Below are positions 8,932-20,535 of a stretch of DNA of 64,000 nt, piece after piece. The stretch spans positions 1 to 64,000 of the forward strand of contig CAMNUE010000002.1 in NCBI GenBank assembly GCA_946560065.1. The letters run 5' to 3'. The translations under genes and the position numbers were made by a program. How positions within the stretch are numbered: position 1 is the first letter of the stretch; every line of letters starts with the position of its first letter. The notes below the pieces were generated by a model. The model saw nothing but the letters and a program-made list of their open reading frames with translations. It had not been told where the DNA came from and did no database searches. Origin of the DNA: an uncultured bacterium (GTDB lineage: Bacteria; Bacillota_I; Bacilli_A; RF39; UBA660).

Positions 8932-8966
8932 AAGCCCATAATATCAAATATTATGAACTTTATTTA
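8932..8966 (-). terminator. Intrinsic terminator (possible attenuator) upstream of 8606-8899
   Basis: Minus strand AGTTCATAATAT-TTG-ATATTATGGGCT-TTTTT. Confidence 0.65.
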
Positions 8967-9092
8967 TAGTAAATCGCTTAAAAGTGCGACTTTTAACCTC
9001 AATGGTGCGTGAGTAAACCACGTTTGAAAATTCACATTAAGGTTAATTTCTAAATCCATTGTAACATCTTTTATATAGCTTTGCACCTTTTA

Positions 9093-9641
9093 TTATTTTA
9101 TTTTATCTTTTTTATCAATATATCTAATTATTTCATCAACTATGTCATTAATATTTTCTGATTCTGTATTTATTCTAATTGCATTATCATAATTTTGTTC
9201 TAAAAAATGTAAATTATAATCTAAATAAGAAATTATATCCGTATAATCTCGATTTTTATCATTTCTAATTCTTGATTTTATTGTTTCTTTACTGGCTGTT
9301 AATATAATGTGTATAAGATTCTTTTCTTTATTTACAAAGTAATCAAATAATTGTTCTTTACATATTTTATCTGTCAATGCCATATCAATAATAATATATT
9401 TTTTTGTATTATGTTTTATTATTTCTATAATATGTTCTTTAAAGTATTTATTAAATTTCTTATTGTTTTGTGGATAACAACCACCACCTGAATCAAATAT
9501 ATGAGGATTTTTCTTATGAAATTCATCGGATGAAATGATACTGCAATTATGACTTTCCAATTTCTCTTTTAACTTATCAATAGTAGTTGTTTTTCCTACA
9601 CCATATGTTCCATTTATCCAAATAATCATTTTATTAAACAC
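9093..9641 (-). CDS. P-loop ATPase/kinase, TmrB-like
   Basis: MIIWINGTYGVGKTTTIDKLKEKLE Walker A in TmrB-like context. Confidence 0.7.
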   Translation of the reverse strand: MFNKMIIWINGTYGVGKTTTIDKLKEKLESHNCSIISSDEFHKKNPHIFDSGGGCYPQNNKKFNKYFKEHIIEIIKHNTKKYIIIDMALTDKICKEQLFDYFVNKEKNLIHIILTASKETIKSRIRNDKNRDYTDIISYLDYNLHFLEQNYDNAIRINTESENINDIVDEIIRYIDKKDKIK

Positions 9642-9647
9642 TCAATT

Positions 9648-10175
9648 CTATTTTATGATTTTACAATCTGACCAAGATCCAGCACTTAAACATTCACCTT
9701 CAAATGTAATTGTATCACCAACATTGATGTTCTTAAGGACTTCCTCTTGATCTTTTTCAAATTCAGCATAGAAAAAAACAATAGTATTATCAACTTTAAG
9801 CTCCATAGTTAATGTTGCACCTCCAGTAAGGTTGAACAATCCATCATTAGATATTGCATTAACTTTTGCTGTAATTCGATACCGATTATTTTTATATGTA
9901 TCGTCTGCTCGCAATTCATTTTCTTTATATGCTTTATATATTTCTGGAAATTCAACGCCTTCTATGTAAGTAACTGTATTCTCTTTATTTTCCTGTATAT
10001 TTTCCTTATTTTTAACTGGTTCTAATGTAATATCAATAATAAAACCAGCTCCACAGACAAAGGATACTGAAATTGCTACTATACACAATACTGTTTTATT
10101 TACTAAACCAAAAATTATTCCAAAAATAATTCCAAGAATAAAACCAAATGCCATTATCCATAAAAATGTAGTCAT
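9648..10175 (-). CDS. Membrane-anchored OB-fold (tRNA_anti-like) protein
   Basis: N-terminal TM segments then YRITAKVNAISNDGLFNLTGGATLTMELKVDNTIVFFYAEFEKDQEEVLKNINVGDTITFEGEC. Confidence 0.65.
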   Translation of the reverse strand: MTTFLWIMAFGFILGIIFGIIFGLVNKTVLCIVAISVSFVCGAGFIIDITLEPVKNKENIQENKENTVTYIEGVEFPEIYKAYKENELRADDTYKNNRYRITAKVNAISNDGLFNLTGGATLTMELKVDNTIVFFYAEFEKDQEEVLKNINVGDTITFEGECLSAGSWSDCKIIK

Positions 10176-10390
10176 ATTTTATTACCTCCAATGCAAAATT
10201 AATACATTTTAATTATCTCATAAAAATAATATTTATCAAGCAAAACAAAATTATTCCAAACTACAAATATAAGAATAATCCTATCTTATAATATTTTTCT
10301 TTTTATTTATATTTGACTTGACTATAGCAACTCTTATTCTTGTATTAATTACTTATTGTACAAAACATTCAATTTTATTACATTTATAAA

Positions 10391-10432
10391 CCACCATAAA
10401 TTCCATTTATCCAGATAATCACTATATTACGC
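10391..10432 (-). pseudogene. Remnant duplicate of the TmrB-like gene start
   Basis: Minus translation IVIIWINGIYGGL*; near-identical DNA to the first codons of 9093-9641 (TTCCATTTATCCARATAATCA). Confidence 0.55.
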
Positions 10433-10505
10433 CTCAATTTACACTCTAAATTGAAAAAAGCAAATTACTATTTTACTCTTTTAATTATATCAAATATTGA
10501 GCTTT

Positions 10506-11198
10506 CTACTTTGAATTTTCGATTGTACTATTAACATTACTATTGTTGCTATTTGTTGTTTCTTCTGCATCACTAGGAGGTAATATAACTAACAACGCCA
10601 TCCATAAAATAACTATAACCCATATAATTACGGTTTTATGCATAGTATATGTTTCATATTTTTGTGTATAATCTGTGATTTTGGGACAAGCCATACATCC
10701 TAATAATATACAAAATAATCCCATTATAACATTTATTATTCCATTTTCATATGAAGTAATTGAACCTATACCAGCTAGCCATAAAAATACTGCTAAAACC
10801 CATTTGAATATTCTCTTTGTTTTATTTATTCCTTTATCAACAACTTCTTTTTGTTTTGCACGTTTTGAGGCTTTTAATTCTTCTTCTGCATCAAGTTTGG
10901 CTTTAACTTTTAATCTTTCCTTTTCGTAAAAATCACTATTTTCCTTTACTTTATTTTTTTCTACATCATTTATTTCTTCTAATTCAGATTGTTGCAATAA
11001 TTCTTTTTCATATTCATCTAATGTTTTAGATTTACTCTTCGAATCTTTTTTTACTTCAATAATATCTTCAGAAACATCATTATTATTTTCAATTTTTAAT
11101 TCAAGTATTTTAGCTTTTTGTTTTTTAAAATCTTCTTCGTTAATAACACCATCATCTAGTAATTGTTTTAATATTTTTACTTCTTCTAATTTATCCAT
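10506..11198 (-). CDS. SHOCT-domain membrane protein
   Basis: N-terminal LEEVKILKQLLDDGVINEEDFKKQKAKILEL, coiled coil, C-terminal TM segments. Confidence 0.75.
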   Translation of the reverse strand: MDKLEEVKILKQLLDDGVINEEDFKKQKAKILELKIENNNDVSEDIIEVKKDSKSKSKTLDEYEKELLQQSELEEINDVEKNKVKENSDFYEKERLKVKAKLDAEEELKASKRAKQKEVVDKGINKTKRIFKWVLAVFLWLAGIGSITSYENGIINVIMGLFCILLGCMACPKITDYTQKYETYTMHKTVIIWVIVILWMALLVILPPSDAEETTNSNNSNVNSTIENSK

Positions 11199-11208
11199 AA
11201 AGTACCTC

Positions 11209-12336
11209 CTAATTCAATAACTGTTCTTTAATTGCATCATATTCTTCTTGAGTTAAAGTTCCATCATCTAATAATTGTTTATATTCTCTTAATTTAGTAT
11301 AAGCATCTTTACTCTTTGTTATTGTTGGTTCCTTTATGCTAGTATTTTCTTCAGTCTTTCTTGATTTACTGTCTTTTATTAGTGCTTCTCCACATTCAGA
11401 ACAGAATTTAACTTTTTCACCATTTAATGATCCACAGTTTTGACATCTGATTTTAATTTTGCTAACTGTCTCGCCTATATCATTATTCATTGTCTTAGCA
11501 ATTTGTTTTCCAACTGCAATGCTTGCTCCAAGCCCAGCAACTCCTCCATTTTGATTAGCAGCATCTCTAATTGCTCTTGCAGATTGATATTGAATAAATC
11601 CTTCCATATCTTGACTTGCCATACCAATACCAGATTGTTCATCAATTAATTTTTCTACATTTTCAGGTAGTGAAATATTTTCAATATTAACATTACTAAA
11701 CTTAACTCCAATATCTTTAGCTTTAATATTAGCTTTTAATTGAATTAAGTTTGATAACTTACTATATTGTGTTGCTAAATCAATAATTGGTATATCAATC
11801 TCTCCTAGAACGACACTAAAAGATTCAACTAGATACGAACTTAAATAATCATTTATTTCATCAGTCACAAATTTATGTTGTGTTCCTAAAACTTCTCTTA
11901 CAAATTTTTCAACATCATCTATTTTAAATGCAAATGTTCCAAACGACTTAATTCTTATTACTTTAAATTCTTTGTCCCTTATAATAAGAGGATTTTTTGT
12001 CCACCATCTATTACTAACAAATTGTTTTAAGTTTATAAAATAAAGATCTGCCTTAATTGGTGAATTAAATAAATGTGGAAAAGCCATTAGTGAAGAAAGT
12101 ACAGGAAGATTATTTGTTGTTAATCTATGCGTTCCCTCCTTTAAAATATCTGCAAATTGCCCACCTTTAAAAAATACAGCGGCTTGACTTGGTCTTACAA
12201 TTACTTTTGCACCAGTTTTAATTTCATTATTATTACTATAAGGTCTGCTATATTTAACTACAATGGCTTTACTATTTTCATCAATATGTTCAATAACATC
12301 AACAAATTGATCTTTTATAGCAGTCATTAATCCCAT
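11209..12336 (-). CDS. SPFH-domain protein with zinc ribbon and C-terminal SHOCT (YdjI/virion-core-like)
   Basis: QFVDVIEHIDENSKAIVVKYSRPYSNNNEIKTGAKVIVRPSQAAVFFKGGQ..., IRCQNCGSLNGEKVKFCSECG, KLREYKQLLDDGTLTQEEYDAIKEQLL. Confidence 0.88.
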   Translation of the reverse strand: MGLMTAIKDQFVDVIEHIDENSKAIVVKYSRPYSNNNEIKTGAKVIVRPSQAAVFFKGGQFADILKEGTHRLTTNNLPVLSSLMAFPHLFNSPIKADLYFINLKQFVSNRWWTKNPLIIRDKEFKVIRIKSFGTFAFKIDDVEKFVREVLGTQHKFVTDEINDYLSSYLVESFSVVLGEIDIPIIDLATQYSKLSNLIQLKANIKAKDIGVKFSNVNIENISLPENVEKLIDEQSGIGMASQDMEGFIQYQSARAIRDAANQNGGVAGLGASIAVGKQIAKTMNNDIGETVSKIKIRCQNCGSLNGEKVKFCSECGEALIKDSKSRKTEENTSIKEPTITKSKDAYTKLREYKQLLDDGTLTQEEYDAIKEQLLN

Positions 12337-12827
12337 ATCATTACCTCCAGACTAAAGAAAATATTTATATTCAATTAATTATATCACATATTTGTATTAT
12401 TAATTAGTAAAAAAATAATATCTTATATTTTCACATGTAATAGTAGTTAAATTATATAAATAATTATAATACTTTCTATATTTTTTTTAAAGCGAATATG
12501 TACCTTTTCTTTTAAAAAATCTGATTATTTTTTTCATTATTTATGTACCAAAAGTCGAGTAACATTTAAGCAGGATAAGAATGTATGACAAAAACTCGCC
12601 AGTGGCGAGTTTACAAGGGTTTTCGTGTCTGACATTTTTATTTTTGTATGACAATTGTAAGACATAAAATTATGTAAAAAATAGCGATTTTGCCTAATTT
12701 TGCCTATTTGTATGACAAATGTTATAACATTTTAACTCTTTTTATACCTTAAAAAAGCCCAATTTGTACCAAGATTTAATTTTTTTTAATAGCTTATTTA
12801 ACTATTGTTGGTACAAAGTTATGTACC

Positions 12828-14615
<1,788 letters not shown>

Positions 14616-14713
14616 TTATTTCCTCCTTTTCAAGAATTTAAGCATTTTACCATATTTTACTACCTATACTTTAAATTACAATAAACTAAATCAGCATAAT
14701 TTCGCTTTTTTTT

Positions 14714-14740
14714 GTATTCAATTTGTATTTAAAATGTACA
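14714..14740. repeat. Short 11-bp phased GTAYW repeat (3 copies), counterpart of the 8508-8613 train
   Basis: GTATTCAATTT GTATTTAAAAT GTACA at 14714, 14725, 14736. Confidence 0.6.
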
Positions 14741-15001
14741 CTTGATAAAATGTTCTAATTCTTTTAAAGGAATAGACCTACTTAAATCGTTAATATAAAC
14801 ATCTTCACACTCATTAAAGAAAAGATAAGTAATTCCTTTTATTTCAAGAGTATGTGGCTCTATATAGGCAATATTAGTATTTGTTAAACTAATAATACTA
14901 CCATTTTTTATCTTTGCTTTAATATTATTAAACTTAAGCAAGCTATTAATTTTCTTTTTTAATACCTCATCAATTTCCAATTTTTCTTTTACTATTTGCA
15001 T
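14729..15001 (-). CDS. Small orphan protein, paralog of the 8606-8899 product
   Basis: KLEIDEVLKKKINSLLKFNNIKAKIKNGSIISLTNTNIAYIEPHTLEIKG...; RBS AAAGGAG. Confidence 0.6.
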   Translation of the reverse strand: MQIVKEKLEIDEVLKKKINSLLKFNNIKAKIKNGSIISLTNTNIAYIEPHTLEIKGITYLFFNECEDVYINDLSRSIPLKELEHFIKCTF

Positions 15002-15094
15002 AATTAATCAAACTCCTTTCAAAACAAACAAAAAAGATTAACCGAAATTAACCTTTATATTTTGAAAGTCGAATTAGTTCGACTAATTTCCCTA

Positions 15095-15170
<76 letters not shown>

Positions 15171-15174
15171 AATA

Positions 15175-15261
15175 TGGTGCTTCCATCCGGACTTGAACCG
15201 GAACTCTATCGCTAGAAGCAGATTTTGAGTCTGCCGCGTCTACCAATTCCGCCATGGAAGC
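15175..15261 (-). tRNA. tRNA-Leu (CAA)
   Basis: GCTTCCATGGCGGAATTGGTAGACGCGGCAGACTCAAAATCTGC...TTCCGGTTCAAGTCCGGATGGAAGCACCA; class II variable arm. Confidence 0.95.
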
Positions 15262-15396
15262 AAGGTACAAATTGATTATACCATACATTTATTCAAAAGC
15301 AAGGACAAAAAACAAAATAAATTTCAAAATATTCACTTTGTTTACTTTGATTATCACCTTCCGAATTTCTAATACATAAAAATATTTAACTTAACT

Positions 15397-15987
15397 TTAG
15401 ACTTCATCCTCTGCTTCATTCTTTTCTGTATATTTAGAAGTGTATAAATCAGAATTATCATCATCCTCTTCATTAACCTCTTCAATAATATCTTCTATTT
15501 TAGGTAAATCTTCTATTGAAGAAAGACAAAAATAATCTAAAAATTCATGAGTTGTTTCATAAAGAATTGGTCTACCCGGCAATTCACTTCTTCCGCTTTC
15601 CTTTATAAAACCTTTCGCCACTAATTTTCTAAGTAAAGATGTAGTGCCTACCCCTCTTATAGTATCAATTTGAACTCTAGTAATTGGTTCATTATAAGCA
15701 ATAATAGCTAAAGTCTCAAGAGCCGCTTGACTCAAAACATTAGACTCAGGATTCTCAATTAATTTTTGATAATAATCCTTATGTTCAAACTTCGTAGTTA
15801 ACTTAAATCTATTTCCTAAAAAATCTATTCTAAGACCACGACTTTCATCTTCATAATCTTTTTTCAATTCTCTAATTAAATCTTTCGCAGTATCTTCATC
15901 AATTCCTAATACATCAGTCATTTGATCTATTGTTAAACCATCTTCACCTACAACAAATAATAATCCTTCTAGTACAGCCTTATTCAC
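15397..15987 (-). CDS. scpB: Segregation and condensation protein B
   Basis: VNKAVLEGLLFVVGEDGLTIDQMTDVLGI...LETLAIIAYNEPITRVQIDTIRGV; GTG start overlapping scpA stop. Confidence 0.95.
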   Translation of the reverse strand: MNKAVLEGLLFVVGEDGLTIDQMTDVLGIDEDTAKDLIRELKKDYEDESRGLRIDFLGNRFKLTTKFEHKDYYQKLIENPESNVLSQAALETLAIIAYNEPITRVQIDTIRGVGTTSLLRKLVAKGFIKESGRSELPGRPILYETTHEFLDYFCLSSIEDLPKIEDIIEEVNEEDDDNSDLYTSKYTEKNEAEDEV

Positions 15988-16699
15988 CGTTAACCACCTC
16001 ACAAATAATATCATCAAAAGCTTCACTCTGAGTAATTACAAGTTCTCGACTTTTTGCCATTTCAAGTACTGCCAAAAAAGTTGCCACAACATATTCTTTA
16101 GAAACAACTGGAAACAATTCAAAAAAAGATATTCTTTTTTTAGTCTTTAAAATTCTTTTTATATCATGTCTTCTAGAAGAAACACTAATCTCATTAACAG
16201 TAACTTTTGTCTTTAATGGTTTATTATCTATCTTTCTCTGATAATATTTTTTAAATGCATTAATCAAGTCATCAATAGATGCTTCTCCATGTATTTCATG
16301 AACTTCATCTATATAATTATTAATATTTTCTGGGGCTTTTGTATAAATATCTTTTCTTAATAGCTCTTTTTCTTGTAAAACTCTAGTAATATCTTTATAA
16401 GCTTGATATTCAAGCAATCTATTAACAAGTTCTTCTCTTGGATCAACTTCCTCTAAAGAATCATCTTCATTTTTAGTACTAGGCAGTAACATCTTAGATT
16501 TAATTTCTAATAACTCTGATGCAAGAACTAAATATTCAGAAGATACTTCCAAATTCATTCGCTCTTGACTATTTAAATAATCAACATATTGCTTAGTAAT
16601 CTTCTCAATCTCAATATCCATAATATCCATCTTACTCTCTTTTATAAGATGAAGTAATAAATCTAAAGGGCCCTCAAATTCATTAATTTTAAATTCCAT
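15980..16699 (-). CDS. scpA: Segregation and condensation protein A
   Basis: MEFKINEFEGPLDLLLHLIKESKMDIMDIEIEKITKQYVDYL. Confidence 0.95.
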   Translation of the reverse strand: MEFKINEFEGPLDLLLHLIKESKMDIMDIEIEKITKQYVDYLNSQERMNLEVSSEYLVLASELLEIKSKMLLPSTKNEDDSLEEVDPREELVNRLLEYQAYKDITRVLQEKELLRKDIYTKAPENINNYIDEVHEIHGEASIDDLINAFKKYYQRKIDNKPLKTKVTVNEISVSSRRHDIKRILKTKKRISFFELFPVVSKEYVVATFLAVLEMAKSRELVITQSEAFDDIICEVVNGE

Positions 16700-16916
16700 A
16701 TTACACTTCCCCAATTCTTTGTTAATTATAACACAATAAAATAAAAACTTTCAATTTTCACATAATCTGTAAGAATATCATCTCATTAATAAGTATATCA
16801 AAACACTTTCCAAAGAACAATATATCTGCAATTATCAAAAATTAAACAATACAAAATACCACTACTAAAATATGCTATACTTATAATGAAATAAATTACA
16901 TACGAGGAGTAATAAA

Positions 16917-17948
16917 ATGATTAATATATTTGATATTATAAAACTGATAATGAGTTTTTTTGTTGTTGCAGTACACACTAATCCTTTGATAAGTTTTTCA
17001 GAAAATGCCAACTTCTATTTAGTCAATACCCTTGGAAGAATTCCAGTCCCAATATTTTTTTCAATCTCCGGTTTCTTTCTATTTAAAAACTTAAATAAAG
17101 AAAAAACAAATTATTATCAATATACTATAAAATATTTAAAAAAAATTACAATAATATATATAATTTGGTCCCTAATCTACTTTATTCCATATTATCTTAA
17201 TAACACATCACCAAACAAACTTATAGAGTTTATTCCTCACATATTTACTGATGGAGTATATAGTCAACTATGGTATTTAAAAGAATTAATTGTTGGTGTC
17301 ATTTTAACAACCATTATAAATCAAAAAATAGGTATCAAGAAAACTTTAATAATTTCACTCATTTTTTACATTGTAGGTATATTATTAGTTCCATATTTTC
17401 CTTTAATCGAAAAAATTTTCAATTCAAGTAATTCATTTTTTGATACAATTAATTATTGGGGAAAAATGATTGGAAGAAACGGATTACTTTTTGGAATGTT
17501 CTTCATTACACTAGGAGGATATATTGCTTCAAAAAAACATAAAGTTAATAATAAAATTTGTTTTTTAGGATTACTTTTATCCATTATATTTCTTATAGGT
17601 GAAACAACATTAATAAGAAAAATTGGTGGTCAATACTATGGTATACAAATATCTTTAATTCCCCTAACATATTTTTCTATCAATTCTATGCTTTATATAA
17701 ATGAAAAAACATCTAAAAAATATGATACCTATAAAATTAGAATACTAAGTTTTTTAATATACTTAATACATGAATGGGTTCACTTAACTTATATAATAAT
17801 TAGTACTCGTCTTATCACAATAAGTATTTTTAAAAATTCACTAATCTCTTATATAATAATATTAGTAGTAACTATTTTAATTTCAATAACAATTATACAT
17901 TTTAGTAAGAAAGATAAATTTAAATTTTTAAAGAAATTATATAGTTAA
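16917..17948 (+). CDS. Acyltransferase 3 family membrane protein
   Basis: IKLIMSFFVVAVHTNPL...GRIPVPIFFSISGFFLF; multi-TM. Confidence 0.85.
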   Translation: MINIFDIIKLIMSFFVVAVHTNPLISFSENANFYLVNTLGRIPVPIFFSISGFFLFKNLNKEKTNYYQYTIKYLKKITIIYIIWSLIYFIPYYLNNTSPNKLIEFIPHIFTDGVYSQLWYLKELIVGVILTTIINQKIGIKKTLIISLIFYIVGILLVPYFPLIEKIFNSSNSFFDTINYWGKMIGRNGLLFGMFFITLGGYIASKKHKVNNKICFLGLLLSIIFLIGETTLIRKIGGQYYGIQISLIPLTYFSINSMLYINEKTSKKYDTYKIRILSFLIYLIHEWVHLTYIIISTRLITISIFKNSLISYIIILVVTILISITIIHFSKKDKFKFLKKLYS

Positions 17949-17999
17949 TAGGACTATCCATTTTATTTATAACAAGTTATAATAACATTAGGTGATTAA

Positions 18000-18305
18000 A
18001 TGAAAAAATTCAATGAATTAGATGAAGGCTTTATTTGTGAAAATTGCCATCAAGAAGTAAAACCTCTAGGATACTCATCAAGAGATCATTGTCCATATTG
18101 TTTATACTCAAAACATGTTGACATTAATCCAGGAGACAGAGAAAATCCTTGTAAAGGTCTATTAAAGCCAATACAAATAGAAAAATTTAAAGATACCTTT
18201 AAAATAGTTTATAAATGTCAAAAATGTAGTCAAAATCATAAAAATATTATGGCCAAAGACGACGATATGAGTAAAATAATTGAGCTTTCCAATATTGAAA
18301 AATAA
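18000..18305 (+). CDS. RNHCP-domain protein
   Basis: GFICENCHQEVKPLGYSSRDHCPYCLYSKHVDINPGDRENPCKGLLKPI. Confidence 0.85.
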   Translation: MKKFNELDEGFICENCHQEVKPLGYSSRDHCPYCLYSKHVDINPGDRENPCKGLLKPIQIEKFKDTFKIVYKCQKCSQNHKNIMAKDDDMSKIIELSNIEK

Positions 18306-18331
18306 AAAGAAAGCTTTTTTTATGCTCTCTT

Positions 18332-19267
18332 TTAAACTTCATTTTCTCTATTTTTATTAACAAAAATAACAAGACATCCAACACCAACAAAAGAAAATAC
18401 AAATGCAATAATTCCTATAGTAGACAAAGTCTTAGGATTAGCAATTACATTATTAGATGACCACTTAGCATACAAATCAATCTTTCCAACTAACTCACCA
18501 TCAACTTCTTCAGCAGGAGTTTTCTCTATATCAGTAAAATGACCACTATCACTAAAATAATCTTCTGCTAATTCTTGAGTCAATTCTGTTACTCTATACT
18601 GATAGTTCTTATCCAAATACCAACCTTCAAATTTATAGCCATCTCTTTCCAAATCTTTCAAAACTACAGTTCCATCTTCTTTTACATAACTAACAGGATT
18701 AGCCTCAATACTAGCTTTAGAAGCATTAAAAACATTTAAATAAGCAAGATTTAAGGAAATCATTTTCTTAACTTCTTCTGGATAAACAAGACTAAAAGAA
18801 AGATCACCACCAATCATAGAATAAGGCTCATAAATAAAATATCCATTTGGTTTATTATTTTTATCAAATATAAAATCTAAAAATTCATTATACTCAGTCG
18901 CTCCTGGACATATTTCAGAACTACCTACCGACTCATCAGTTGAAATTTTCTCAATACATCTTCCACTATTTTTTAAATCAATAAGTGAAGCGGAATAAAA
19001 ATCATAATTAAATTTTATAGTTTCACTAATTCCTCCACTTGAACCAACTACACGGTTAATAATGTAATCATTGTTTTTATATTTAATACTTTTTAATGAA
19101 ACGTGAAAAAAGTTATCAGGAACAATAGTATCATCATATAAAACTAACTTGTCACTGTCACCATTATATGTAAATTCATGTACAGAATATTCCTTAGCAA
19201 ACACTCCTAAGGGAATTAAAAAGGCAAGTGTACTAATCAAGATAAAATTAAATAAATATTTTTTCAT
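18332..19267 (-). CDS. Cell-surface protein with InlB-type repeat and NPKTL-type sorting signal
   Basis: Signal peptide MKKYLFNFILISTLAFLIPLGVFA; RDGYKFEGWYLDKNY...DLYAKW; C-terminal NPKTL + TM + NKNREN. Confidence 0.75.
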   Translation of the reverse strand: MKKYLFNFILISTLAFLIPLGVFAKEYSVHEFTYNGDSDKLVLYDDTIVPDNFFHVSLKSIKYKNNDYIINRVVGSSGGISETIKFNYDFYSASLIDLKNSGRCIEKISTDESVGSSEICPGATEYNEFLDFIFDKNNKPNGYFIYEPYSMIGGDLSFSLVYPEEVKKMISLNLAYLNVFNASKASIEANPVSYVKEDGTVVLKDLERDGYKFEGWYLDKNYQYRVTELTQELAEDYFSDSGHFTDIEKTPAEEVDGELVGKIDLYAKWSSNNVIANPKTLSTIGIIAFVFSFVGVGCLVIFVNKNRENEV

Positions 19268-19325
19268 AAAATCTCCTATCATCATAATCATAATATCACA
19301 TTAAGACAAAGTAAGAAATATTAAT

Positions 19326-20531
19326 CTAGTCATCTAAATTAAAAATATAATTATCAACCAAATCATTATCATCACCAAAACTCCTTCTCAAAAGTAATTT
19401 GTGATAAGTTAAAAGAAAATCACTCATAATGTACTCTCTTTTATTCAACTTTTCTTTAACTCTAAGTATTTTTTTGACAGATTCATTGATTCTTTCTTCA
19501 TTTATTTTTCCATCAATTACTGCCCGCTTAATTATTCCAACAGTTATACTCATTTTCTCTGGAGCTAGTAAAACATCAACCCCTGCATTAATTGCTCCAA
19601 CTAATAACTCTTCTGTAGAATAATAATTAGTAAGAGCCTTCATTCTTAAGCCGTCAGATACTATCAAGCCATCATAATCCAAATAATCTTTTAAGTAATC
19701 AATTCCATCTTTAGATAAAGTCAAAGGAACATTTCCTGTTATACTAGGTATAATATCATGAGAAATCATCATCATATCTAAATATTTACTATTTTCTTTA
19801 AATGGAACGAGTTCTCTTTCTTCTAGTTCTTTTTTTGTCTTCAAAATATAAGAACTTCCATAATGTGTATTTTCGGTACCATCACCAATTCCTGGTAAAT
19901 GCTTAGCACAAGAAACAACACTGTGATTATTTAATCCAAGTATGTAATTCTTTCCATATTCAGCAACTTCATCTTCACTTATTGAAAACGAACGAGAAAA
20001 ATCAAATTCATTATCACTAGTGGTTGAGATATCTAATACCGGAGAAAAATTAACATTTATTCCAAAGGTCGCTAACTCTTCACCATTAACCTTACCAGAA
20101 AGATAAGTATACAATAAATCATCATTACCTAAGTCTTCTAAAGATTTCAATTTAGTCAATCTAACATCTCCCAGTGACTTTAATCTTTGCATATAGCCAC
20201 CTTCTTGATCTATCCCTATAAAAATAGGAATATCAGAAGATTTATTAAGTTTTCGAATTAATTCAAAATAATCATTTTTATTCCATAAATTTTCACTATA
20301 CAAAATAAACCCACCTGGCTTGTATTTATAAATTGCATCATACAAGTCAGAAGTATAAATACCAGACCTATATTCAACAAATAACATTTGGCCAATCTTT
20401 TCATCCAATGACATATCATCAATAGAATACTTTTTTTGCGTAACAGTAGTTTTATTTGTACCAACTAAACAAGAACACACTGCTACAACACAAACAAAAC
20501 ATAAACCTAAAACCACCCTAAAATTTTTCAC
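19326..20531 (-). CDS. Glycoside hydrolase family 3 (beta-N-acetylhexosaminidase-like)
   Basis: MSLDEKIGQMLFVEYRSG, PIFIGIDQEGGYMQRL, CAKHLPGIGDGTENTHYG, SDGLRMKAL. Confidence 0.9.
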   Translation of the reverse strand: MKNFRVVLGLCFVCVVAVCSCLVGTNKTTVTQKKYSIDDMSLDEKIGQMLFVEYRSGIYTSDLYDAIYKYKPGGFILYSENLWNKNDYFELIRKLNKSSDIPIFIGIDQEGGYMQRLKSLGDVRLTKLKSLEDLGNDDLLYTYLSGKVNGEELATFGINVNFSPVLDISTTSDNEFDFSRSFSISEDEVAEYGKNYILGLNNHSVVSCAKHLPGIGDGTENTHYGSSYILKTKKELEERELVPFKENSKYLDMMMISHDIIPSITGNVPLTLSKDGIDYLKDYLDYDGLIVSDGLRMKALTNYYSTEELLVGAINAGVDVLLAPEKMSITVGIIKRAVIDGKINEERINESVKKILRVKEKLNKREYIMSDFLLTYHKLLLRRSFGDDNDLVDNYIFNLDD

Positions 20532-20535
20532 AAAA

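Noticed and set aside
12337-12827. A fifth phased module like 8062-8613
   Set aside because: Repeats present but spacing is mixed (10, 11, 63 bp) and no IR-N24-train layout; reported separately as a possible att region
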